Shown: piece after piece, positions 11,400-19,402 of the stretch | Position numbering within the stretch: the first letter of the stretch is position 1 | Layout: every line of letters begins with the position of its first letter | NCBI GenBank assembly: GCA_003563985.1 | Contig: PWSR01000105.1 | Coordinates: 1-32,119, forward strand | DNA length: 32,119 nt | Direction: 5' to 3' | DNA from: Clostridia bacterium | Lineage (GTDB): Bacteria > Bacillota > Sulfobacillia > SLMV01 | Notes under the pieces: generated by a model | What the model was told of the DNA's origin: nothing | The model's input: only the letters and a program-made list of their open reading frames with translations | The model's database searches: none | Program-made: the position numbers and the translations under genes

Positions 11400-11690
11400 T
11401 CTCTCCTTTTCCGACAAAAGAAATTCAGATGCGCCCGGGATTCCCTATGCTCGTGGCGAGAGCAGGTTGCGAAGGGCGCTAGCATGCTCCATGGGATGGT
11501 CGGATGCGGGACCCGGCGCTCCGGAAGGCGTTGACAGTAGATCATTTTCGCGCCCGACCGAGGGTTCGGGCTTCGAACACCTTCGCGCCGCCCTCGCGCC
11601 GTGAAGCGGTGGACCCGGATCCGAAAGTGCACGCACAATTTCTGCGAGTTCGATCTCCATGACGGCCAGATTCTCAGCGCAATGATTTCG
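11400..11690 (-). pseudogene. Decayed remnant of a second arsR-ABC ATPase-permease operon with internal deletions
   Basis: Minus strand contains, in order, MEIELAEIVRALSDP (ArsR N-terminus), a segment reading EGGAKVFEAR (ATPase C-terminus EGGVKVYEAR), and CGCCACGAGCATAGGGAATCCCGGGCGCATCTGAATTTC (permease 3' end CGCCATGAGCATACGGAATGCCAAGCGCAGCTGGATTTC). Confidence 0.8.
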
Positions 11691-11737
11691 CGGGGATCCG
11701 CACTGATCGGGGTGTATTGCTTCGCGCAATCGGGGAA

Positions 11738-12259
11738 TCATCCCGTCGCGACGTACGTTGCGGTGGTCACGCTGGCGACCAGGAATGCTACCGTTATCCA
11801 GCGCCCCAGGGGTGAAAAGCGCAGTTGGAATTCTTCGTAGGTGGAGGACACCGTGGCCGTACGATATCGCGTGTACTCCCACGCGAAGAGGAAGGCCAGG
11901 GTCCAAAGAAGCCAGGTCGCTGCGACGATGGGGGAGATGCCGATGGGAAGGATGCGCGTCGGCATGGTGGCCGCCCGCGACATCCAAAGGACGCCCCAAA
12001 GGGCGAGGATTGCGCGCGTGGGATTGCGGTAACGCTCCTCCATCCTGGAGCGGGTACGCAATGGGAACTTCTCCATGTATGTGGGCACCCATCGCTCCCC
12101 GGTGCGATACAGGGGATCGAAATAGACGGTGGCGAGGGCGAGGAGCAAGCCTCCGGCGACCAGCTGCCCGATGCGGCCACCGGCGAACGCGGCGACCGGG
12201 GCCGCCGAGGCGATCACCAGGATTCCGTAGGCCTTCACAAGCCACTTGTAGTCCATCAA
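11738..12259 (-). CDS. Uncharacterised integral membrane protein (about 4-5 predicted TM segments)
   Basis: 173-aa hydrophobic ORF with alternating TM-like stretches; no family confidently recognised. Confidence 0.7.
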   Translation of the reverse strand: MMDYKWLVKAYGILVIASAAPVAAFAGGRIGQLVAGGLLLALATVYFDPLYRTGERWVPTYMEKFPLRTRSRMEERYRNPTRAILALWGVLWMSRAATMPTRILPIGISPIVAATWLLWTLAFLFAWEYTRYRTATVSSTYEEFQLRFSPLGRWITVAFLVASVTTATYVATG

Positions 12260-12420
12260 CTACCCCCCCAGTGCAAGTCTGCTTCCATCGACACTATACA
12301 CCGACGGGGCAAGGCGAGAAATGTGCCCCGCGGATGGAATTTGCCATGGGGGATCGGCTCAGGGTGCGCCCGCGCTATCTTCGGATTTGGGGTAGGGCGA
12401 TTCGGTTAGAAGAGGTGGGA

Positions 12421-12458
12421 ACGATGCCCGGGCAGTTACACTCAATCCCGGGCATCGT
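12421..12458 (-). terminator. Hairpin downstream of the desulforedoxin gene, possible terminator
   Basis: Perfect 12-bp inverted repeat ACGATGCCCGGG..CCCGGGCATCGT, 14-nt loop; weak U-tract. Confidence 0.45.
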
Positions 12459-12476
12459 AGGATAAATTGTGGGTCG

Positions 12477-12599
12477 CTACTCGTCGCGCATATCCATGTT
12501 TTGACCACAACATACCAAGTCGCCGTAAGATCCTTCCAGGACCTTCACGACATTACCGCATACTGCGCATTCGTACACCTTGCCGGTTTCGGCTGGCAT
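12477..12599 (-). CDS. Stand-alone desulforedoxin-like protein (40 aa)
   Basis: Translated by hand: MPAETGKVYECAVCGNVVKVLEGSYGDLVCCGQNMDMRDE; CxxC...CC iron-site pattern; GGAGG RBS; follows the peroxiredoxin stop. Confidence 0.9.
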   Translation of the reverse strand: MPAETGKVYECAVCGNVVKVLEGSYGDLVCCGQNMDMRDE

Positions 12600-12603
12600 C
12601 GCA

Positions 12604-13062
12604 TTACCTCCTTTCCGGTTCTTCGTCGAGGAACGCCAGTATCTCGCCCATGTCGGGTACCTCGGACATGGGATAGATCTTCTTGAAGATGATTTCGGAG
12701 TCTTGGTTCAAGATGACGTTGGCGCGTTCGGAGGTGCCCCCTTCGGCGAGGAACAGTTCCAACGATTGCGCGAGTTCGCCGTGGGGCCAGAAATCACAGA
12801 GCAGCGGGGTTTGTTCGATCCCGAGGCTCTCGGCCCAGGCTTTCTTGCAGGGAACCGAGTCCACGCTCACGCCCAGCGCAACCGTATCCCGCTTCGCCAG
12901 GGCCTCGTAGTTTGCTTCCAAGGACAGCATGTGGTCGGCGCACACCTTCGTCCAGGCCAGAGGGTGGAAGGATAGGAGCACCCGCTTCCCCCGGAGTCCA
13001 TCCCGGGTGTGCGTTGTGCCCGTGTGATCCTTCAATTCAAAGTCCATCGAGTTCTCAGTCAA
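12604..13062 (-). CDS. Peroxiredoxin (AhpC/TSA family)
   Basis: MDFELKDHTG, SFHPLAWTKVCADHM (peroxidatic Cys PxxxTxxC), GVSVDSVPCKKAWAESLGI. Confidence 0.93.
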   Translation of the reverse strand: MTENSMDFELKDHTGTTHTRDGLRGKRVLLSFHPLAWTKVCADHMLSLEANYEALAKRDTVALGVSVDSVPCKKAWAESLGIEQTPLLCDFWPHGELAQSLELFLAEGGTSERANVILNQDSEIIFKKIYPMSEVPDMGEILAFLDEEPERR

Positions 13063-13246
13063 GGAAATCCCTCCTGCGCGTAGTATGTTGCGTCACGCTT
13101 CATCACTATGGATACCTTTCCACCGATGCTCCGAGACCAAACTACCGATGCCCCGGTCCGCAGGATGTTGGTGGCGTCCCGGAGAAGTCTGTCGAGACGA
13201 CTTCGACAAGACGGCGAAGTGTGAGCAACAGTGAGAGTGAGGAGGT

Positions 13247-14416
13247 ATGCGAATGCTGGCGATCATAAACGCAGAAATCGTTCCCGTGTCCGGGGACCCC
13301 ATTTCCGGGGGCACCGTCCTCGTGGAGGATGGCAGGATTGTCGCCCTGGGGACCGATGTGGATATCCCCGATGGGACGCGAATCATCGATGCCGCGGGGA
13401 GAACGGTGACGCCCGGGATCGTGGAGGCCCATGCCCACGTGGGGATCAGCGAACAGGGTCTCGGTGCCGAGGGTTCCGACCACAACGAGACCACCGATCC
13501 CGTCACCCCGCATATGCGGGCCATCGACGGTATCAATCCGCGCGATGACGCCTTCCGGGAATTCCGCGAGGCGGGCATCACGTCGGCCCTGGTTCCGCCG
13601 GGAAGCGCGAACCTGTTGGGTGGTAGCGCCGTGGTGATCAAGTGCGCGGGGGACATCGTCGATGACATGGTGATGAAGGATCCCGCGGGCATGAAGGCCG
13701 CCCTGGGCGAGAACCCCAAGGGTGCCTACGGCAAACGCCAGGGAAAGGCGCCCGCCACCCGGATGGGTTCGGCGGCCCTTCTGCGCGAGGCATTGACGGC
13801 GGCGGCCGAGTACCTGGAGAAGAAGGAGAAAGTCGAAGGGGGCGGCGATCCCCCCTCCTATAACGCCAAGCACGAAGCCATGATCCCGGTGCTCCGGGGG
13901 GAGATGCCCCTGCGGATTCACTGCCACCGCGCCGACGACATCGTCACCGCGGTCCGCATATCCGAGGAGTTCGGGCTGAAGTACACCCTGGAACACGTCA
14001 CCGAGGGGCAATACGTAGCCGAGCTGCTGGCCAAGCACCAGGTGCCCTGCGCCGTGGGTCCCACCCTCCAGCACGGATCCAAGGTGGAAAACCGGGAGCG
14101 CGATTTCCGGGCGCCCATCGCCCTGATCCGGGCCGGCGTCCCCATGTGCTTTACCACCGACCACCCGGTTGTTGCGGGGCAGTTCCTACCCCTGACGGCG
14201 GGCATCGCCGTCTCCTGGGGCATGGACTACGATGTGGCCCTCCGCTGCATCACCCTGGCCTCCGCGGAACACGCGGGCGTCGCGGATCGCGTGGGTTCCC
14301 TGGAGGCCGGCAAGGACGCGGACATCGTGATCTGGTCCGGGGATCCCCTGGATTACGGCACCTTCGCCGACGTGACCATCATAGACGGTGAGATCGTCTA
14401 CGAGAGAGAGGTGTGA
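13247..14416 (+). CDS. Amidohydrolase-superfamily protein, imidazolonepropionase/prolidase-like (array member 1)
   Basis: HxH (EAHAHVG), GMKAALGENPK, PLRIHCHRADD, LEHVTEG, TTDHPVV, GSLEAGKDADIVIWSGDPLD. Confidence 0.92.
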   Translation: MRMLAIINAEIVPVSGDPISGGTVLVEDGRIVALGTDVDIPDGTRIIDAAGRTVTPGIVEAHAHVGISEQGLGAEGSDHNETTDPVTPHMRAIDGINPRDDAFREFREAGITSALVPPGSANLLGGSAVVIKCAGDIVDDMVMKDPAGMKAALGENPKGAYGKRQGKAPATRMGSAALLREALTAAAEYLEKKEKVEGGGDPPSYNAKHEAMIPVLRGEMPLRIHCHRADDIVTAVRISEEFGLKYTLEHVTEGQYVAELLAKHQVPCAVGPTLQHGSKVENRERDFRAPIALIRAGVPMCFTTDHPVVAGQFLPLTAGIAVSWGMDYDVALRCITLASAEHAGVADRVGSLEAGKDADIVIWSGDPLDYGTFADVTIIDGEIVYEREV

Positions 14417-15564
14417 CCATGCACGCTTACATAGGAGCCAAGATCTATCCCGTGGACGGTCCCCCCATCGATGATGGCGTGATTCTGGTCGAGGACGGCA
14501 AGATCGCCGGCATCGGGGGTGACCTGCCGATCCCCGACGGGGTCGAGGTCGTGGACCTCTCGGGCAAGGTCATCATCCCCGGGCTCGTGGATGCCCACAG
14601 CCACGCGGGCATGTGGGGTGACGGGGAAGGTGAGGCGTCCCAGGACGGCAACGAGCGCCCCGGGCCCATAACCGCCGACGTGGATGCCATCGATTCGGTG
14701 AACCCCCATCACACCAGTTTCGCCAGCTGCCGCGAGGGAGGCGTGACAACGGTCCAGATCCACCCGGGTTCGGGGAACGCCATCGGCGGACTGTGCTTCG
14801 CCGCCAAGACGGCGGGCGAGGTGGTCGACGACATGGTGCTCAAGGCGCCGACGGGCCTCAAGGGCGCCCTGGGTGAGAACCCCAAGCGCGGTGCGGGCAA
14901 GGATTCCCCCAAGACGCGGATGGGGACCGCGGCCCTCATACGCGACTACTTCGCCCGGGCCCGGGAGTACGGCCGGAAACGAGATGAGGGCAAGTCTCCG
15001 GATCCCGATCGCGGCCTGGAGAACGTCCTCAGGGTGTTGGAGGGCGAGATTCCCTTCCGCGTCCACGCTCACCGCTCCGACGACATCGTGACGGCGGTCC
15101 GCCTCTGTGAAGAACTGGGCATCGCCTACAATATCGAGCACTGCACCGACGGGTATCTCATCGCCGGCTTCCTGGGTGAGCGGGGTATCGCCGCCCACGT
15201 GGGTCCGGGGCTCTCCAGCCGGGGCAAGGTGGAGACCGCCAACCGCCACGAGGGGAACGCGGCGATCCTGGCGGCGGCGGGCGTGAAGGTTTGCCTGGTC
15301 ACCGACCATCCCTTCCTGGATGCCCGCTACCTCATGGCCTACGGGGGGGTTGCGCAGAAGTACGGTCTGTCCTTCGAGGATACCCTGCGGGCGCTGACCA
15401 TCTGTCCCGCGGAATCCATCGGGGTCGACGATCGCGTGGGATCTCTATCCCAGGGCAAGGATGCGGACTTTCTGGTGCTGGCCGGGGAACCATTCAGTTT
15501 CAAGTCCCCCGTACTCGCCACATTCATCGAGGGCGTCGAAGTGTACACGAGGCCGACCCTGTAG
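14413..15564 (+). CDS. Amidohydrolase-superfamily protein (array member 2, most divergent)
   Basis: DAHSHAGMWGD, GLKGALGENPKR, PFRVHAHRSDD, IEHCTDG, VTDHPF; start GTG overlaps previous stop (GTGTGACC) or ATG 14419. Confidence 0.9.
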   Translation: MTMHAYIGAKIYPVDGPPIDDGVILVEDGKIAGIGGDLPIPDGVEVVDLSGKVIIPGLVDAHSHAGMWGDGEGEASQDGNERPGPITADVDAIDSVNPHHTSFASCREGGVTTVQIHPGSGNAIGGLCFAAKTAGEVVDDMVLKAPTGLKGALGENPKRGAGKDSPKTRMGTAALIRDYFARAREYGRKRDEGKSPDPDRGLENVLRVLEGEIPFRVHAHRSDDIVTAVRLCEELGIAYNIEHCTDGYLIAGFLGERGIAAHVGPGLSSRGKVETANRHEGNAAILAAAGVKVCLVTDHPFLDARYLMAYGGVAQKYGLSFEDTLRALTICPAESIGVDDRVGSLSQGKDADFLVLAGEPFSFKSPVLATFIEGVEVYTRPTL

Positions 15565-15577
15565 GAGGGAGAGGAAT

Positions 15578-16732
15578 ATGCTAGCCGTAATCAATGCGAG
15601 ACTGCACCCGGTATCCTCCTCCCCCGGACGGGGTGGGCTATTGATCCGGGAGGGCAAGATCCTGGAGGCAGGAGACATCCGGGTGCCCGAGGACACCCCG
15701 ACCATCGATGCCCGGGAACGAATCGTCACCCCGGGGATCATCGAGGCCCATTGTCACGCCGGCCTGTCCGAGGAGGGCATCGGTTGGGAGGGGAATGACG
15801 GTAACGAGCGCAGCGACCCCATTACACCCCACGTCCGGGCGATCGACGGTGCGAACCCCGAGGACAAGGCCTTTCGGTTCTTCCGGGAGGCGGGCATCAC
15901 GGCATCCCAGCTGACCCCCGGCAGTGCGAACATCATCGGCGGGGAGCAGCTGGTGGCCAAGTCCCGGGAGACCGTGTTCATCGACGAGATGATCGTCCTC
16001 CGCCCCTCGGGTATGAAGGCCGCCCTGGGGGAGAATCCGAAGCGCGTGTACGGTCCCAAGAAGAGCCCCGCGACCCGCATGGGGAACGCTGCGGTGATGC
16101 GGAAATGGCTCGACCGTGCGTTGGCCTACGCGGACAAGAAGGATGCCGGGGACTCGCCGGACTTTGACATGATCCTCGAATCCCTGATCCCGGTGGTCCG
16201 GGGCGATCTTCCCCTGCGCATTCACTGCCACCGGGCCGACGACATATCAACCGCACTGCGTCTCGCCGAGGAGTTTTCCCTGAGATTCTCGCTGGAGCAC
16301 GTGACCCAGGGCCACCTGGTGGCCGATACTCTCGCCGAGCGGGATGTATTCTGCGCCGTCGGGCCCAGCATGGTCCACGAGGCGAAGGTGGAGATGCGGG
16401 GCAACGGGTTCGAGAACGCGGCGAAGATGGTCCGGGCCGGCGTGCGATTCTGTCTCACCAACGACCACCCGGTGGTCCACGGGCGCAACCTGCCCGCCGC
16501 CGCCGGTTTGCTCCAGGCGGCGGGAGTTCCCGCGGCCCAGGCCCTCAAGAGCATCACGTTGGCGGCCGCGGAGCACATCGGCCTCGGGGACCGCATGGGA
16601 TCCCTGGACGTCGGCAAGGATGCCGACGTCGTCATCTGGTCCGGGGATCCCCTGGATGCCCGCAGCTTCGCCGACGTCACCATCATCGACGGCGAGATCG
16701 CCCACTGCAGGGGAGGGGATAGTGGATGCTAG
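15578..16732 (+). CDS. Amidohydrolase-superfamily protein (array member 3)
   Basis: EAHCHAGLSEEGIGWEG, GMKAALGENPKR, PLRIHCHRADD, LEHVTQG, LTNDHPVV, GKDADVVIWSGDPLD; RBS GGAGGGAGAGG. Confidence 0.92.
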   Translation: MLAVINARLHPVSSSPGRGGLLIREGKILEAGDIRVPEDTPTIDARERIVTPGIIEAHCHAGLSEEGIGWEGNDGNERSDPITPHVRAIDGANPEDKAFRFFREAGITASQLTPGSANIIGGEQLVAKSRETVFIDEMIVLRPSGMKAALGENPKRVYGPKKSPATRMGNAAVMRKWLDRALAYADKKDAGDSPDFDMILESLIPVVRGDLPLRIHCHRADDISTALRLAEEFSLRFSLEHVTQGHLVADTLAERDVFCAVGPSMVHEAKVEMRGNGFENAAKMVRAGVRFCLTNDHPVVHGRNLPAAAGLLQAAGVPAAQALKSITLAAAEHIGLGDRMGSLDVGKDADVVIWSGDPLDARSFADVTIIDGEIAHCRGGDSGC

Positions 16733-17880
16733 CCATAACGAACGCGCGGATCCACACGGGTACCGGGGAGACCATCGAGGAGGGTACCATTCTCCTCCGG
16801 AACGGCAAGATCGAGGCCCTCGGGAAGGATATCGACGTGCCCGCCGGGGCGGAGATCTTCGATGCCGGGGGTCGCCCGGTGACGCCGGGCCTCGTGGAGG
16901 CGCACGGCCACGTGGGCCTCGCCAACGAAGGCGTCGGCTGGGAGGGTGATGACGTCAACGAGACCATCGATCCCGTCACCCCCCACATAAGCGCCCTGGA
17001 CGGCATCAATGCCCGGGACCGGGTCTTCGACGACTTCCTGCGCGGCGGTATCACCTCGGTGCAGATCAAGCCGGGTAGCGCCAATATCCTGGGTGGCTCT
17101 GCCGTTGCCGTGAAGACCGGGCCAAACAATGCGGCCGACGACATGATCATCAAGGCCAACACTGGGATGAAGGCGGCGTTGGGTGAGAATCCCAAGCGGG
17201 CCCACGGCGCCGACAAGGATCGTGCTCCCTATACGCGGATGGGTTCCGCAGCGATCATGCGCGATTGGCTCTTCCGGGCCCGGGAGTACGTCGAAAAGCG
17301 TACCGCATCGGATTCCAAGACGGGTTACGATGCCAAGTTGGAGGCCCTGGCCCCGGTGATCCGGGGCGAGATCCCGCTGCGCATTCACTGCCATCGGGCC
17401 GACGATATGCTGACGGCGATCCGAATCGCCGAGGAGTTCGACGTGCCCTACACGCTGGAGCACGCCACCCAGGGATTCAAGATCCCGGAGTACCTGGCGG
17501 AGCGCCGGGTATCCTGTGCCGTGGGTCCGTCGATGTCGCGGGAGGCGAAGGTGGAACTGGAAGGCGTGGGATTCGAGACGGCGGTGGCCTTCCAGAGGGC
17601 GGGCGTTCCCTTTTGCCTGACCACGGACCACCCCGTGATCCGCGCCCTGTACCTGCACATGATCGCGGGCAAGGCCTCGGCGGCGGGGATTGGGCCGGAT
17701 GCGGCCCTGGCCGCCGTGACTGCCTCGGCGGCGGAACACATCGGCATCGCCGACCGGGTGGGTTCCCTGGAGACGGGCAAGGATGCCGATGTGGTGGTCT
17801 GGAGCGATGACCCGCTGGATGGGCGAAGCCATCCCGTGCGGGTCATCATCGATGGTGAGATCGTCTACGAACGGGAGTAA
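16726..17880 (+). CDS. Amidohydrolase-superfamily protein (array member 4)
   Basis: EAHGHVGLANEGVGWEG, GMKAALGENPKR, PLRIHCHRADD, LEHATQG, TTDHPVI; start overlaps previous stop (ATGCTAG). Confidence 0.92.
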   Translation: MLAITNARIHTGTGETIEEGTILLRNGKIEALGKDIDVPAGAEIFDAGGRPVTPGLVEAHGHVGLANEGVGWEGDDVNETIDPVTPHISALDGINARDRVFDDFLRGGITSVQIKPGSANILGGSAVAVKTGPNNAADDMIIKANTGMKAALGENPKRAHGADKDRAPYTRMGSAAIMRDWLFRAREYVEKRTASDSKTGYDAKLEALAPVIRGEIPLRIHCHRADDMLTAIRIAEEFDVPYTLEHATQGFKIPEYLAERRVSCAVGPSMSREAKVELEGVGFETAVAFQRAGVPFCLTTDHPVIRALYLHMIAGKASAAGIGPDAALAAVTASAAEHIGIADRVGSLETGKDADVVVWSDDPLDGRSHPVRVIIDGEIVYERE

Positions 17881-17890
17881 CTCGCAGATC

Positions 17891-17918
17891 GAGGGGCCCG
17901 ATGGGAAGCCGGCCCCTC
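17891..17918 (+). terminator. Intra-operon hairpin, possible attenuator or terminator
   Basis: GAGGGGCC-(12 nt)-GGCCCCTC followed by TCCTTTC. Confidence 0.4.
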
Positions 17919-17959
17919 TCCTTTCGATCCCGCGGGATCGGAGACCGGGAGGTGCGGAA

Positions 17960-19402
17960 ATGCGTCGAGTGGACCTGGCCGTAGTGGGTGGAACCGTGAT
18001 TACCATGGACCCCGACCGAAGGATCGTAGAGGATGGTCTAATCCTGGCGGAAAACGGCAATATCTCCTACGTGGGAAGCCGCGAGGGAGCCGGAGAATTC
18101 GAGGCCCAGAAGACCCTGGATGCCCGCGGTCACCTGGTGCTGCCGGGACTGATCGATGCCCACGGACACGCCGGGCACTCCCTGGTGAAGGCCATGGGCG
18201 ACCGGCCCGACGGGAACTGGTTGCGGGTCGCCGAGGAAGTGTACTTTCGTAATTCCACCGAGGATTTTTGGTGGGCGGAAGCCCGTGTCGCCGGCCTGGA
18301 ACGGCTGCGATTCGGTGTGACCACCGGGTACTCGATGATGGGCAATATCCCGCGGGTGGATGACCTGTGGCCCACCTTGAATCACGCCCGCGGCATGGGC
18401 GAGATCGGTATACGGGACGTCATGGGAGTGGGCCCGGGATTGCCCCCCTGGCCCAAGACCGTCGCCAACTGGGATTCCTCCGGCAATCGAACGCTGCGGG
18501 AAACCGACGCCGATGAGGCCATGGAGATGACCCGGGAGATCTGCCGGCGGGCGGCCCGGGGTGAGTTCGGTGAACGCGTCACTGCCCACGTGAGCCCCTC
18601 GCGCATCGGCGATCCGGACGGATTGGGTGCGGGAGAACTGCGGCGGCAGACGGAGGCCTTTGTCGCCCTCGCCCGGGAGCTCGGCATGATGATCAATGCC
18701 CATGCCTATAAGAACAATATTTCCTACGCGTATGAGCATCACCGCGACGCCCTCGGACCGGGCACGGTGCTGGCGCACTGCACCGGGATTACCCCCGAAG
18801 AGGTTCAATTGCTGGCCGAAACGGACACCCGCGTCGCACATTGCCCCAGCGCCCGGTCGGTCGTACGCGGCTGGTGTCCGACGGTAGACCTCATCGAGGC
18901 GGGGGTGACGGTTGCCCTGGCCACGGACGGTACCGGGCCGGATCGCACCTTCGATGTGATCAAGGAAATGCGGGTCGCCGCCATCATCCACCGGATTCAC
19001 GAGGGGGATGACCGCGTGATGCCCCCGGGCAAGCTGCTGGAAATGATCACCATCGATGCTGCGCGTGCCATGGGGCTGGAAGATAGGCGCGGTTCGCTGG
19101 AAGAGGGCAAGGATGCGGACATCACCCTGGTCAACGCGCGCCAGGCGCACCAGTATCCCCAGGCCATGCCCGTCCACCGCATGGCCTATACAGCCTCGGG
19201 CCAGGATGTCTCCGGGGTGGTCGTGGGCGGTCGCGTGCTGATGGAAGGCGGAAAGCTGCTGGAAATCGACGAGGCGGACATCCTGGACACCGCCCAGTCG
19301 GAGTTCGAGGCAATGGTCGCCCGCTCGGGTCTCGGCAAGGAGCTGGAGATTCCCCCGCAGTTCTGGGGGCGGGCCCGTTTCCGGGAGGAGGAATCCCTGT
19401 GA
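17960..19402 (+). CDS. Amidohydrolase, AtzA/TrzA/SAH-deaminase-like
   Basis: LVLPGLIDAHGHAGHSLVKAMGD, NAHAYKNN, VLAHCTGITPEEVQLLAETDTRVAHCPSARS, ALATDGTG; RBS GGGAGG. Confidence 0.9.
   Translation: MRRVDLAVVGGTVITMDPDRRIVEDGLILAENGNISYVGSREGAGEFEAQKTLDARGHLVLPGLIDAHGHAGHSLVKAMGDRPDGNWLRVAEEVYFRNSTEDFWWAEARVAGLERLRFGVTTGYSMMGNIPRVDDLWPTLNHARGMGEIGIRDVMGVGPGLPPWPKTVANWDSSGNRTLRETDADEAMEMTREICRRAARGEFGERVTAHVSPSRIGDPDGLGAGELRRQTEAFVALARELGMMINAHAYKNNISYAYEHHRDALGPGTVLAHCTGITPEEVQLLAETDTRVAHCPSARSVVRGWCPTVDLIEAGVTVALATDGTGPDRTFDVIKEMRVAAIIHRIHEGDDRVMPPGKLLEMITIDAARAMGLEDRRGSLEEGKDADITLVNARQAHQYPQAMPVHRMAYTASGQDVSGVVVGGRVLMEGGKLLEIDEADILDTAQSEFEAMVARSGLGKELEIPPQFWGRARFREEESL

Noticed and set aside
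11445-12245. 266-aa minus-strand ORF as a real fusion protein
   Set aside because: Only its internal MEIELAEIVRALSDP part is meaningful (ArsR fossil); the rest is out-of-frame membrane-protein and pseudogene sequence.
15461-15577. N-terminal extension of the 15461..16732 ORF
   Set aside because: Overlaps array member 2; ATG 15578 with RBS matches paralog starts.
17783-17959. N-terminal extension of the 17783..19402 ORF
   Set aside because: Overlaps array member 4; ATG at 17960 has a good RBS and starts the homologous region.
16729-18060. 443-aa minus-strand ORF, and similarly 18038-19414, 13142-14164 and 14398-15309
   Set aside because: All are antisense shadows of the amidohydrolase genes with no recognisable family motifs.
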